Assembly: GCA_903882965.1 (NCBI GenBank)
Contig: CAIRZD010000261.1
Coordinates: 1-33,412 of the forward strand
Length of the DNA stretch: 33,412 nucleotides
Origin: an uncultured Bacteroidota bacterium
GTDB taxonomy: Bacteria > Bacteroidota > Bacteroidia > Chitinophagales > Chitinophagaceae
Direction: 5' to 3'
Shown: in pieces, positions 1-8,555 of the stretch
Layout: every line of letters starts with the position of its first letter
Numbering within the stretch: position 1 is the first letter of the stretch
The notes under the pieces: model-generated
What the model was told of the DNA's origin: nothing
The model's input: the letters and a program-made list of their open reading frames with translations, nothing else
Database searches by the model: none
Translations under genes and position numbers: made by a program

Positions 1-47
1 GCCCCTATCACTTGAAAACTAAAAACTTTTAATTTAACTTCGTAAAA

Positions 48-254
48 TCAAGAAACACTATCTAACAAAAAGTCCACTTTAGTTTGACTACATACACTTA
101 ACTCATGCGAATTTTCATTCCAGAACCGTTCGTGTAATTTCTCTTTTAAAGAAATATAAGTTGATTTCCGATTGTTCGTTATGCGTATATTTATGATACC
201 GTATTTGTCTGTTTTGAACTTCTTTTTAAGACACGGAGTAAATGAAATTGCCAT
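48..254 (-). pseudogene. Truncated tyrosine recombinase/integrase N-terminal (arm DNA-binding-like) fragment
   Basis: 68-aa ORF MAISFTPCLKKKFKTDKYGIINIRITNNRKSTYISLKEKLHERFWNENSHEL resembles the N-terminus of Bacteroidota tyrosine recombinases. It is terminated by TGA at 50-48, while the same frame stays open to the window edge (FYEVKLKVFSFQVIG). Confidence 0.55.
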
Positions 255-272
255 GTTTCAACTGATTTTCAC

Positions 273-304
273 CAAAGATAAGTGTAAAACAAGTGTGAAA
301 CAAT
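273..304 (-). promoter_or_regulatory. Putative Bacteroidota-type promoter upstream of the integrase fragment
   Basis: The minus strand reads ATTG-(20 nt)-TATCTTTG, matching the -33 TTG / -7 TAnnTTTG consensus, about 20 nt upstream of the ATG at 254. Confidence 0.45.
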
Positions 305-353
305 ATAGCGATAGAATAGAGCGACTGAATTTGTATATCATTGATTATCAGCA

Positions 354-959
354 TCAATATAGGGACGAAGTAGAACCGAATGCTCCACCACCATATTCTA
401 ATATGAGTTTATCATTTACTATAATATAGGCACATGTGTCGTCTTTATATATTTTTCTAATGCTGTCTGATAGTGGTGCGTCAAATACATTGAAAAAATA
501 CATACCCATACCGCTCCTTTTGAAACCAATTTTTGTAGGTTCTCCACTTTCAATCCCAATACAATTAGCGTTATCAAGTTTTTCCTTTAATAATTTTAAT
601 GTTTGTTGAGACCATCCAAGAGTTAATAAGATTGAGTCCATTTTTGAGGTATTAATTTTTAGGTCCCATACAAAAAACTCTTGACTACCAGAATTACCAT
701 AAATGCCGAAGCGTGAAAGTTTATTGTTTCCCTCAAACTCTACAACCACACCTTTATTTTCAGGCACTATACTATTAAAATAATGTTTCAATATGTAAAT
801 ATTTTTTTCCTTTTTATTAAAGTTTTCAGCAAGTTCTTTTGGCGTATAGTCTTTATCAAAAGCACCAGCGCAAAAGAAAAAAAACATCAAGTATCCAAAT
901 ACAATAATAAAACCTCCAATAAATATAAAAAGCAGAGCCTTTAAAACGGATTTTATCAT
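354..959 (-). CDS. Hypothetical membrane-anchored protein
   Basis: 201-aa ORF with an N-terminal hydrophobic segment (ALLFIFIGGFIIVFGYLMFFFFCAG) followed by a soluble domain. No family recognised. Confidence 0.6.
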   Translation of the reverse strand: MIKSVLKALLFIFIGGFIIVFGYLMFFFFCAGAFDKDYTPKELAENFNKKEKNIYILKHYFNSIVPENKGVVVEFEGNNKLSRFGIYGNSGSQEFFVWDLKINTSKMDSILLTLGWSQQTLKLLKEKLDNANCIGIESGEPTKIGFKRSGMGMYFFNVFDAPLSDSIRKIYKDDTCAYIIVNDKLILEYGGGAFGSTSSLY

Positions 960-971
960 AGAGTTTTGTTT

Positions 972-1415
972 TCAAATTATTGTGAAAGAATTGGAGAATG
1001 AGCAATAAATTGAATTGTAGTTATCTAATTCAGCCAAATCAATCCAGTTTACTCCCTTTTTTTGCAATTTTTTTGCCTGCTCATTTAAAGCCTCAAAGAA
1101 CGATGAACTGTAATGATAATAAATATTCTGTCGTACTCCGATTTCCATCCTAACACCAAAGCACTATCTCCACTAGTCCCCCCCTTTCACGATACATGGC
1201 GAAAATATGCACCGCCAATCCGGAAAATTGTGAGCAAAAATAGGTGTATACACTCTCCTGTCAATACTTCCCCATCTAGCTACCTTTACTCCATAATAGA
1301 ACTCAAAATGAAAGCAACCAAATTCTTTCTCCCAGCGCTCATTCGACCTCACCCTCCCCGCAGCCTGCCCTGAGCATACCGAAAGGGAGAGGGCCGGGGA
1401 GAGGTTTTTACACAT
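972..1415 (-). pseudogene. Possible decayed gene (two in-frame ORF pieces split by stops)
   Basis: The minus-strand ORF 1415..1173 (ends ...CIVKGGD*) and a 58-aa ORF 1148..972 (MEIGVRQNIYYHYSSSFFEALNEQAKKLQKKGVNWIDLAELDNYNSIYCSFSNSFTII) share one frame, separated by two close stops and adjoining a G7 tract. Confidence 0.3.
1347..1404. repeat. GC-rich intergenic repeat with partial inverted symmetry
   Basis: cctcaccctccccgcagcctgccctgagcataccgaaagggagagggccggggagagg: GC-rich island in AT-rich surroundings with complementary ends (cctc..cctcccc / ggggagagg). Confidence 0.4.
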
Positions 1416-1626
1416 TTATATTATTATAAATTAATAACAAAACATTTTAATATCCACATAATATCCACACCAGATTTTTTTGCAACCCGTCATATTAATA
1501 AAAACATTTAGCATAACAACGCAAACACCTAACTAAAAATTCACACAGCATAATAGCCTTATCATTTATTTTTTAAAAACATAAATTTGTCCCACAGCAA
1601 TAATTCCCAAAACTAACCGCACAATA

Positions 1627-2355
1627 ATGATCAATTTCACCCACAATAGTTACCTCACTTTACTTGCAGATATTAAAGCCTCCGGCAAAAAAATATGCAG
1701 CTTCCGTGATCTCAAAGCCACTGATGAGGCATACGTAATATTGCGTCACGACATTGATTTCTCATTAGAAAAGGCCCTCGATATGGCCCACCTCGATACC
1801 ACCGCCGGGGTCACATCCACATTTTTTTTCCTCCTCACCGCACCCTACTACAATCCGCTATCTGAAGAAGGAGTTGCCTATATAAAAAAGATCGCTGCCC
1901 TCGGCCACGAATGCGGCCTCCACTATGATTGCACCAGCTTTGAGTACCTCTCCGAAGCACAAAGGCAGCACCGTGTAGAAACATTGGCCAATGCATTACA
2001 GGATGTTAGCGGCATACCCATAAAAATTATCGCTCAGCACAAGCCCGCCAAATCCCCAATCAGGCAGGAGTTCCCCGCCTATGTCAACGCATACAGCCCT
2101 CAGTACATCAGTGATATTGTATACGTAAGTGATAGCAGGCGCATGTTTCGTCATGCTGATATCACAGAATTTTTAAAGCAAACACCCAAAAGCCAGCTAC
2201 TCATTCACCCCATCTGGTGGAACGAAAACCCCATGACCCGTGAAGAAATAATGCAGTCACAATTATCAAAAACAAACGAATACATACACCATCTGCTTGA
2301 TGACGAGATCACCTCTATTAATAACTATATTGAAAAAATGAAACCCGGAAGTTAG
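1627..2355 (+). CDS. Polysaccharide deacetylase-like protein (surface polysaccharide biosynthesis type)
   Basis: 242 aa; YVILRHDIDFSLEKAL, TFFFLL, ALGHECGLHYD, AQHKP and LLIHPIWW are deacetylase-like motifs. A candidate TAnnTTTG box (taaatttg) lies at 1582-1589. Confidence 0.75.
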   Translation: MINFTHNSYLTLLADIKASGKKICSFRDLKATDEAYVILRHDIDFSLEKALDMAHLDTTAGVTSTFFFLLTAPYYNPLSEEGVAYIKKIAALGHECGLHYDCTSFEYLSEAQRQHRVETLANALQDVSGIPIKIIAQHKPAKSPIRQEFPAYVNAYSPQYISDIVYVSDSRRMFRHADITEFLKQTPKSQLLIHPIWWNENPMTREEIMQSQLSKTNEYIHHLLDDEITSINNYIEKMKPGS

Positions 2356-2361
2356 CTCTAT

Positions 2362-4320
2362 CTATCCGCCACTTATATTCCTATGCCATATCCCGAATGC
2401 GGCCACTCGCCACGGCACAAATGAAAATTCTTCCCTGCCACTCATTATGTCGTCCACATGCTTTTTAAGCAGGTCTTCATTGATCATGTTTTTAAACTCC
2501 TTGCAGGTATAATCTATCGCATTCAAAAACCATTCTTTGCCTTCACCCTTCAGCCATATCTCCTCCGGTGTCACAAAGCCCATCTTATCCTTTCTGTTCT
2601 CTATCGCCTCCGGAATTACGCCATGCATTGCCTTACGCAATACAGCTTTCCTCACTCCGCTCCGGTACACATAGCGCTCAGGTAGCCCTAGGGTAAATTC
2701 CACTAGCCGGTAATCCATAAATGGCGTTCTTGATTCCACGCTCCATGCCATTGAGTTACGGTCCTCATATCTCAAAAAAGCTGGCAACGGCGCTTCATAA
2801 ATCTGCCTCAATAAATTCCCTTGTAAATTCCGCGCCACGTTTTTATGTATGTTCCCCGGTTCAGTACCCCTCAACCAGTCTACGGTCTCCGTTTCTTTTA
2901 TCCTTAATCGTTGCGGTAAAAGTCCCTGGAAACGCTTGCCTGCATTCAGTTGCAAAGCTCCAAGTAAAAAGCCATATGGCCAGTTGCCTTTCTCTTTTTT
3001 ATACGACTGCGCTTCATCAAATAAAGAACCTAACTGAAATTTTTGCAGCAACCCTGAATAAAACGGAAGGTCATTGCCGCCATAGCCTGCCAGTTGCTCA
3101 TCTGCACCCTGCCCGTCTATCATCACCTTCAGTCCTGCTTCATGGGTAGCTTTAAACACTGCCCACTGGCTGAAAACAGAAGTGCCGCCCACGGGCTCAT
3201 CCTGGTGTTTGAAAAAAGCATCAAGCTCATTTTCTAATTGTGCAAACGATGGAAATGTACGGTGCGCATGCGCCGATGTTTGTTTTATTACTTCCTGAGC
3301 AAAGCCCCACTCATCATACTTTGCGATATCATAGCATGCAGTCATTGTTTCCTGCCCCACAAAATCTCCTTTTGCTTTCAAAAGCTCTGCAGCAAGGCAT
3401 ACTATACTTGAAGAGTCAAGCCCCCCCGACAAACAGGAGCCCACTTTTACATCAGATCTTAATCTTAATGCCACCGCATCAGTAAGTATCTGTTTAAATT
3501 TTTCAGCGGCACTGTCAAAACTGCCGGTCCATTTCTTCGGCGATAATGTATACCATTTTGTGATCTCATATTCGCTGGAGCTAAGAGAAAGATCTATAGT
3601 TAAATAATGCCCGCCGGGTAATTGCTTTATATTCGTATCAAATGTATCCTCTGTATGGTCTGTAACCCCGGTAGCAAGAAACTGCCTGGAAAGAGGCTCA
3701 TTCAGTTCAAATTTATAATCCGGCGAGGTCCTTATCTGCTTTATCTCTGAGGCCAGGTATATGGCATTTGCACCTTTATAATAATACAGCGGCTTTACTC
3801 CAAACCTGTCCCTTACCGCATACAATTTCTTTTCATGGTAGTCCAGGATCACAAAAGAAAACATCCCGTTAAAATCCTGCAGGCATTCCGCCCCCCATTC
3901 TTCCCATGCATGCAATATCACTTCAGTATCAGATGTGCTCACAAATTGATGCCCAAGTTTCAGTAGTTCCTCTTTTATTTCCAGGTAATTATATACCTCT
4001 CCGTTAAAAGATATCGCAAGCCCTGCCTTGGGATATAACATTGGTTGGTATCCCATAGGAGAAAGATCCAGGATAGATAGCCTCCTATGCCCAAAACCTA
4101 CTTTAAACAATTTGTCAGCTGGCAGGTCATTATACTTCCAATGGTTTCTTGTAGATGCTGCGGTATCATCTCCTGTCCATATTTCAGGCTCTTCTCCGGG
4201 CACCCATGTAAGAAAACCTTCATCATCTGGGCCACGATGCCGGATTACTGAAGCCGCAGATGTGAGGTTTTTTGAAGCCAGTAATTTTGTATTATTAATT
4301 ATTGCAAGAATTCCGCACAT
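2362..4320 (-). CDS. asnB: Asparagine synthase (glutamine-hydrolyzing)
   Basis: 652 aa; N-terminal MCGILAIINN (Cys2 nucleophile), RHRGPDDEG, FNGEVYNY, and synthetase motif SCLSGGLDSSSI. Confidence 0.93.
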   Translation of the reverse strand: MCGILAIINNTKLLASKNLTSAASVIRHRGPDDEGFLTWVPGEEPEIWTGDDTAASTRNHWKYNDLPADKLFKVGFGHRRLSILDLSPMGYQPMLYPKAGLAISFNGEVYNYLEIKEELLKLGHQFVSTSDTEVILHAWEEWGAECLQDFNGMFSFVILDYHEKKLYAVRDRFGVKPLYYYKGANAIYLASEIKQIRTSPDYKFELNEPLSRQFLATGVTDHTEDTFDTNIKQLPGGHYLTIDLSLSSSEYEITKWYTLSPKKWTGSFDSAAEKFKQILTDAVALRLRSDVKVGSCLSGGLDSSSIVCLAAELLKAKGDFVGQETMTACYDIAKYDEWGFAQEVIKQTSAHAHRTFPSFAQLENELDAFFKHQDEPVGGTSVFSQWAVFKATHEAGLKVMIDGQGADEQLAGYGGNDLPFYSGLLQKFQLGSLFDEAQSYKKEKGNWPYGFLLGALQLNAGKRFQGLLPQRLRIKETETVDWLRGTEPGNIHKNVARNLQGNLLRQIYEAPLPAFLRYEDRNSMAWSVESRTPFMDYRLVEFTLGLPERYVYRSGVRKAVLRKAMHGVIPEAIENRKDKMGFVTPEEIWLKGEGKEWFLNAIDYTCKEFKNMINEDLLKKHVDDIMSGREEFSFVPWRVAAFGIWHRNISGG

Positions 4321-4433
4321 CGGGGAAAATAAATTATTTATGTAAATATTCCGGTTCGATTAAAAGTACTTAAATATGGCGGTAAAATAAAATCCGGCTA
4401 AGCAAGTATCAATAGCTACTACCTGCTGAATGA

Positions 4434-4874
4434 TCATTCAGGCAGTTTTAATTTCATTAAAAGCAACTCACCCTGGGTTCCGGTTTGTTCAAAATTAAAT
4501 TTTTTATAAAAATTAATTGCGCCGTTATTCACTGCATCTACCTTGAGAGTCAATCCGCTTTTATTCAGCTCCCGGGTATCCCGTATAGCCTTCTCAATCA
4601 ACAACTTTCCTATACTGTGCCTTTTAAATTCTTTCGCAACTACGATCCTGTTCACATGCAGAGAATCTTCTTTTTCTGAAACTATAATGAATCCACACAA
4701 CTTATTATCTGCATATACCACAGAGCTCAGATCCCACTTTCTATCCAGCTCAGCTAAGTAATGGTCAAGGGTCCAGTAATCCCCAATAAGCTGGCTCGAC
4801 ATTTCTGTAAAAACCGCTAAGTTGCAGGTAATTATATCCTTAGTAAGTGGTACAATGTTTATCTCGATCTCCAT
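4434..4874 (-). CDS. GNAT family N-acetyltransferase
   Basis: 146 aa; CGFIIVSEKEDSLHVNRIVVAKEFKRHSIGKLLIEKAIRDTRELN...LKVDAVNNGAINFYKKFNFEQTG is a canonical acetyl-CoA-binding fold signature. Confidence 0.88.
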   Translation of the reverse strand: MEIEINIVPLTKDIITCNLAVFTEMSSQLIGDYWTLDHYLAELDRKWDLSSVVYADNKLCGFIIVSEKEDSLHVNRIVVAKEFKRHSIGKLLIEKAIRDTRELNKSGLTLKVDAVNNGAINFYKKFNFEQTGTQGELLLMKLKLPE

Positions 4875-4889
4875 TTCACTCGAATCATT

Positions 4890-5561
4890 TTATTGTATTA
4901 AGTTCTTTGTTTCGGGGCCAATATTAAATAAAGCATCTATCGCAGCAAGGTTAGGAATAAATTCGCCCCATAGCTGTTTATATGGTTTATAACTATAGTT
5001 ATTATACACCAACCTTATACCTGCCTGCGAAAATGACTCCTCATCATTATATACCTTTGCTCCATTCCCTGATAAATAACTGGATGCATTTAATGCCATG
5101 CATATAGATAAATTCCTGTCACTACCCACCCCATCAATATTTTGCAGGTCAGATGCTATTACCAGCTTACAATTGATCTCCAGCACATTTTTCAGGTAAG
5201 TGATTATATCAATATTCAGATCAGCTAATAGATTATAAGGCGTTTTATAAATATTGCCAAGAGCTTCAGCATATGTTTTCCAATGGTCTGCTTTCGAATA
5301 ATTGCTCTCAATTACCCTCCAGTGCTTTAATAGATTTTTTGCAGGCTCATCAATTAATAAAGTATTGATCGGCTTTTCTTTATTTTTTATGGGAATGGTT
5401 AATTTAACTTCTCCCTGCGATGTCTTTATATTATTCCTATTGGTGATACTGCTTTTGGAATGCTGCACATTGTCAAGAATAACAAATGTGTCACATGCAG
5501 CCATTTTATTAAAAAATCCCAGCCATGGCAAATAATTTGGTTGATGAATAGCAACAATCAT
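4890..5561 (-). CDS. WbqC family protein
   Basis: Starts MIVAIHQPNYLPWLGFFNKMAACDTFVILDNVQHSK, the characteristic WbqC N-terminus. The ORF-track start at 5576 adds 5 residues; the second Met is preferred. Confidence 0.9.
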   Translation of the reverse strand: MIVAIHQPNYLPWLGFFNKMAACDTFVILDNVQHSKSSITNRNNIKTSQGEVKLTIPIKNKEKPINTLLIDEPAKNLLKHWRVIESNYSKADHWKTYAEALGNIYKTPYNLLADLNIDIITYLKNVLEINCKLVIASDLQNIDGVGSDRNLSICMALNASSYLSGNGAKVYNDEESFSQAGIRLVYNNYSYKPYKQLWGEFIPNLAAIDALFNIGPETKNLIQ

Positions 5562-5745
5562 GTAGTAAAAGTACACAAATTTAAAAAGACTGAAATTGCT
5601 TAATGATCCCTGCGCTTCATAGTAATAGTCTTTTACAATATATCTTTGTGGGGGTGAGGTAAATAATTACTTTTACATGTATCCTGATCTGAAACATTCC
5701 CGGTTACAGCCGTTTTTATTTATATAAAAACCAATTAAGTCCTAA

Positions 5746-7056
5746 ATGAAAGTTTTAGCGTTAACGCATGCGCATTTAAATAAAGAAGGCCTGTCCCCCG
5801 TTTCCTGCGAACGGGCCGATTCAATTGCCGGCACATGGGCCGAAAAACTAAATTGGGATATTGATGTCGTTCACACAAAAGATACGAAATGGCGGGGTAT
5901 CTGGCCTGAGGGAAAAGGATTAAAAGTAAATATTATCAATGAATCCACCCCTCCATCTTTAATGATGGAACCGGGAGAATTATTCTCCACAACACTTAAA
6001 GCACGGCTTGCTAAAAAGCAGTTTGCAGGTCTTATTTCATTGGTTGCAAATCGTATCGTACATCGTTTAAGGACTTCGTTATCATCAAATGGATTGATGA
6101 TGCCCGATGAAATGGTAAAGGCGGAACAATGGGGCAAGCACTTATCCGCACTATCATCTATCAATAGCAAACGATATGATTTTATCTTTGCCTGCGTAGG
6201 GCACGGCGACGAATACCTGCTACAAACAGCCATGGTACTTTCTAAAAAACTGCATACCCCTATGGTTGTTGATTTCAGGGACCTTTGGAGTGAGCACCAC
6301 GAAGCTGAGCGATTTACCGATAAGCAAAGAAATATCATCCGCAAATATGAGATCAGGCTTTTGAGTAACACTATCCTGCTTAGTGTGCCCCAGCAACCTA
6401 TGAAGGTCAAATTTGAACAGTATTTAAAAATACCTGTTCACCTTACATCCCATAGCGCTTATATAGAACCTGGCTGGGAGGATGGACACCTGGTACAGGA
6501 TGAATTCAGAATGCTGTATGCAGGAAAAATATATGCCGGCAACCCGGGATTAAACATGCTATTAGACCTGTTACAAAAACTATCTGCAGAAAAATTATCC
6601 AAACCTGTAAAATGTCATTTCTACATTGATGATGTAAGCTATCTGAAAAACATGTCTGCCAGTTTAGGCTTAGATTCTATTATAGTGGTGCATGAGTGGG
6701 TGTCGCCTGCTGCCATATGGAAAGAAATGAGGAGCGCGCATTTGCTGCTGATCTTTGATGGTGGCTTCTTTCGGGATATGCCATTAATTATGACCAAAAC
6801 ATACCAATATGCCTACACAGGCAGGCCAATTCTAGCATTGTCTAAAAACGGAAATACGAGCTACGAGGAATTATTTAAAAAATATGATGCCGGAAAAGTC
6901 TGCCAATCCGTTGACGATGCATTGGTATGGGTGAAAAAGTTAGCTGCCGATGAACAGCAATATCAAATAATGCCTAATTTTAGAAAAGTTCCGACTAGGT
7001 CAGAGATCGCTGTTGATTTTGGCAGGCACATAGAAACCCTTTTGAAAAAACAATAA
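5746..7056 (+). CDS. Glycosyltransferase (GT4-like)
   Basis: 436 aa; MVVDFRDLWSE, RMLYAGKIYAGNPGLNMLLDLL and YAYTGRPILALSKNG...YEELFKKYDAG fit GT-B glycosyltransferases. A candidate -7 box TATCTTTG lies at 5641-5648. Confidence 0.75.
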   Translation: MKVLALTHAHLNKEGLSPVSCERADSIAGTWAEKLNWDIDVVHTKDTKWRGIWPEGKGLKVNIINESTPPSLMMEPGELFSTTLKARLAKKQFAGLISLVANRIVHRLRTSLSSNGLMMPDEMVKAEQWGKHLSALSSINSKRYDFIFACVGHGDEYLLQTAMVLSKKLHTPMVVDFRDLWSEHHEAERFTDKQRNIIRKYEIRLLSNTILLSVPQQPMKVKFEQYLKIPVHLTSHSAYIEPGWEDGHLVQDEFRMLYAGKIYAGNPGLNMLLDLLQKLSAEKLSKPVKCHFYIDDVSYLKNMSASLGLDSIIVVHEWVSPAAIWKEMRSAHLLLIFDGGFFRDMPLIMTKTYQYAYTGRPILALSKNGNTSYEELFKKYDAGKVCQSVDDALVWVKKLAADEQQYQIMPNFRKVPTRSEIAVDFGRHIETLLKKQ

Positions 7057-7076
7057 TTTACAACATCACATACATA

Positions 7077-8015
7077 ATGAAAAATTTCGCGTTAATAGGA
7101 GTTGGCGGTTATATTGCACCCAGGCATTTAATGGCGATACGGGATACACAGAACGACCTGCTTGCCGCCCTGGATAAGTTTGACAGCGTGGGTATTTTAG
7201 ATAGCTACTTTCCCGGCACACATTTCTTTACAGAATTTGAGCGTTTTGACCGTCATATAGATAAGCTGAAAAGAAAAGGTACAAAAATAGATTACGTTAG
7301 TATTTGCACCCCTAATTACCTGCATGACTCCCATATCCGCTTCGCACTGCGCAATCATGCAGATGCTATTTGTGAGAAACCACTTGTTTTAAATCCGTGG
7401 AATGTAGAGCCACTTAAACAGATAGAAAATGAAACCGGCAATAGGGTGTTTAATATCCTGCAACTGCGCCTGCACCCGAGTATTGCTGCACTGAAAGAAA
7501 AAATAAGACAAGACGATGAAAACAAGATACATGATATAGACCTTACTTACCTGACCTCCCGTGGAAACTGGTACTTCAATAGCTGGAAAGGGGAAAGAGA
7601 TAAATCGGGTGGTATTGCCACTAATATCGGCATCCACTTTTTCGATATGCTTACATGGATATTCGGGGCGGTACAGGAAAGCATTGTCCATGTTTCAGAA
7701 CCTGATAGGGCCGCAGGTTTTTTACGGCTCAAGAAAGCCAGGGTACGGTGGTTCCTGAGTATTAATCCTGAATATCTGCCTGATGATGCTAAAAAACAAA
7801 ACAAAAGAACCTTTCGGAATATTACAGTTGATGGGAATGAAATAGAATTTAGCGAGGGGTTTGGAGAGCTGCATACACGTAGTTATGAAGAAATATTAAA
7901 AGGAAAAGGTTTTGGCCTGGATGAAGCGTCCGTGAGCATTCAAACCGTACATGATATTCGTGTGGCTACGCCGATCGGCGCAAAAGGCGATTACCACCCG
8001 CTAATAAAACCATAA
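7077..8015 (+). CDS. Gfo/Idh/MocA family oxidoreductase, WlbA/WbpB-like (UDP-N-acetylglucosaminuronate C3 dehydrogenase type)
   Basis: 312 aa; N-terminal nucleotide-binding FALIGVGGYIAPRHLMAI, SVGILDSYFPGTHFFTEFERFDRH, YVSICTPNYLHDSHIRFAL, CEKPLVLNPWN, TNIGIHFFDML. Confidence 0.85.
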   Translation: MKNFALIGVGGYIAPRHLMAIRDTQNDLLAALDKFDSVGILDSYFPGTHFFTEFERFDRHIDKLKRKGTKIDYVSICTPNYLHDSHIRFALRNHADAICEKPLVLNPWNVEPLKQIENETGNRVFNILQLRLHPSIAALKEKIRQDDENKIHDIDLTYLTSRGNWYFNSWKGERDKSGGIATNIGIHFFDMLTWIFGAVQESIVHVSEPDRAAGFLRLKKARVRWFLSINPEYLPDDAKKQNKRTFRNITVDGNEIEFSEGFGELHTRSYEEILKGKGFGLDEASVSIQTVHDIRVATPIGAKGDYHPLIKP

Positions 8016-8027
8016 TCGGGGATAATA

Positions 8028-8522
8028 TTACTTCAACCTCGCAAATGCTATAAAATCAGTTTGCGGGATCTTTGTTACGCCTAATTGGCGCAGCATAGTG
8101 ATGAGTTGGCCACGGTGTTGAGTGGAGTGGTTGAAAACATGGTTCAATACCTGGAACACCGGCGCCTTGTGCGATATCTTCTGCCGGTCGTAAAACTGCA
8201 ATACATGCTCAAATGCCCGGTCATCATATTGTTTCTCTACAAACTGCACCAATGATGCAGATACTTTCGCCCACTGGCTCACTGCTTCTTCAAAAGAACC
8301 GTCAAACTCACCTTGTATCCATACAGGATGTTCTACAAGCTGCAGGCGTTGCAACCAGATATACTCTGCACTCCATGTATGGCAAACTGTTGTGTACACA
8401 GACGGGAAACTGCTTATAATTCCCTTATTTACAGCACCATCTTCAAGTTTCAGCAGCGTGTCTATAATTAATTTATTCGCCCACACATTATATTGGGCAT
8501 ATTGCAGTAATAATTCCTTCAT
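8028..8522 (-). CDS. DinB family protein
   Basis: 164 aa; LLQYAQYNVWANKLIIDTL at the N-terminus and VLNHVFNHSTQHRGQLITMLRQLG near the C-terminus. Confidence 0.85.
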   Translation of the reverse strand: MKELLLQYAQYNVWANKLIIDTLLKLEDGAVNKGIISSFPSVYTTVCHTWSAEYIWLQRLQLVEHPVWIQGEFDGSFEEAVSQWAKVSASLVQFVEKQYDDRAFEHVLQFYDRQKISHKAPVFQVLNHVFNHSTQHRGQLITMLRQLGVTKIPQTDFIAFARLK

Positions 8523-8555
8523 GGTATCTATCTTTATGCTAAATTAAAGTATAAA

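Noticed and set aside
1113-1373. 86-aa plus-strand ORF in the left intergenic region
   Set aside because: Pro/Ser-rich, runs into the GC-rich repeat; the minus-strand reading looks more protein-like.
2458-3485. Plus-strand ORFs antisense to asnB (2458-2685, 2721-3149, 2849-3037, 3240-3485)
   Set aside because: Fully inside the strongly supported asnB gene; compositions look like antisense shadow translation with no recognisable motifs.
5871-6410. 179-aa minus-strand ORF antisense to the glycosyltransferase
   Set aside because: Shadow ORF; the opposite strand carries a coherent GT protein with a promoter-like box.
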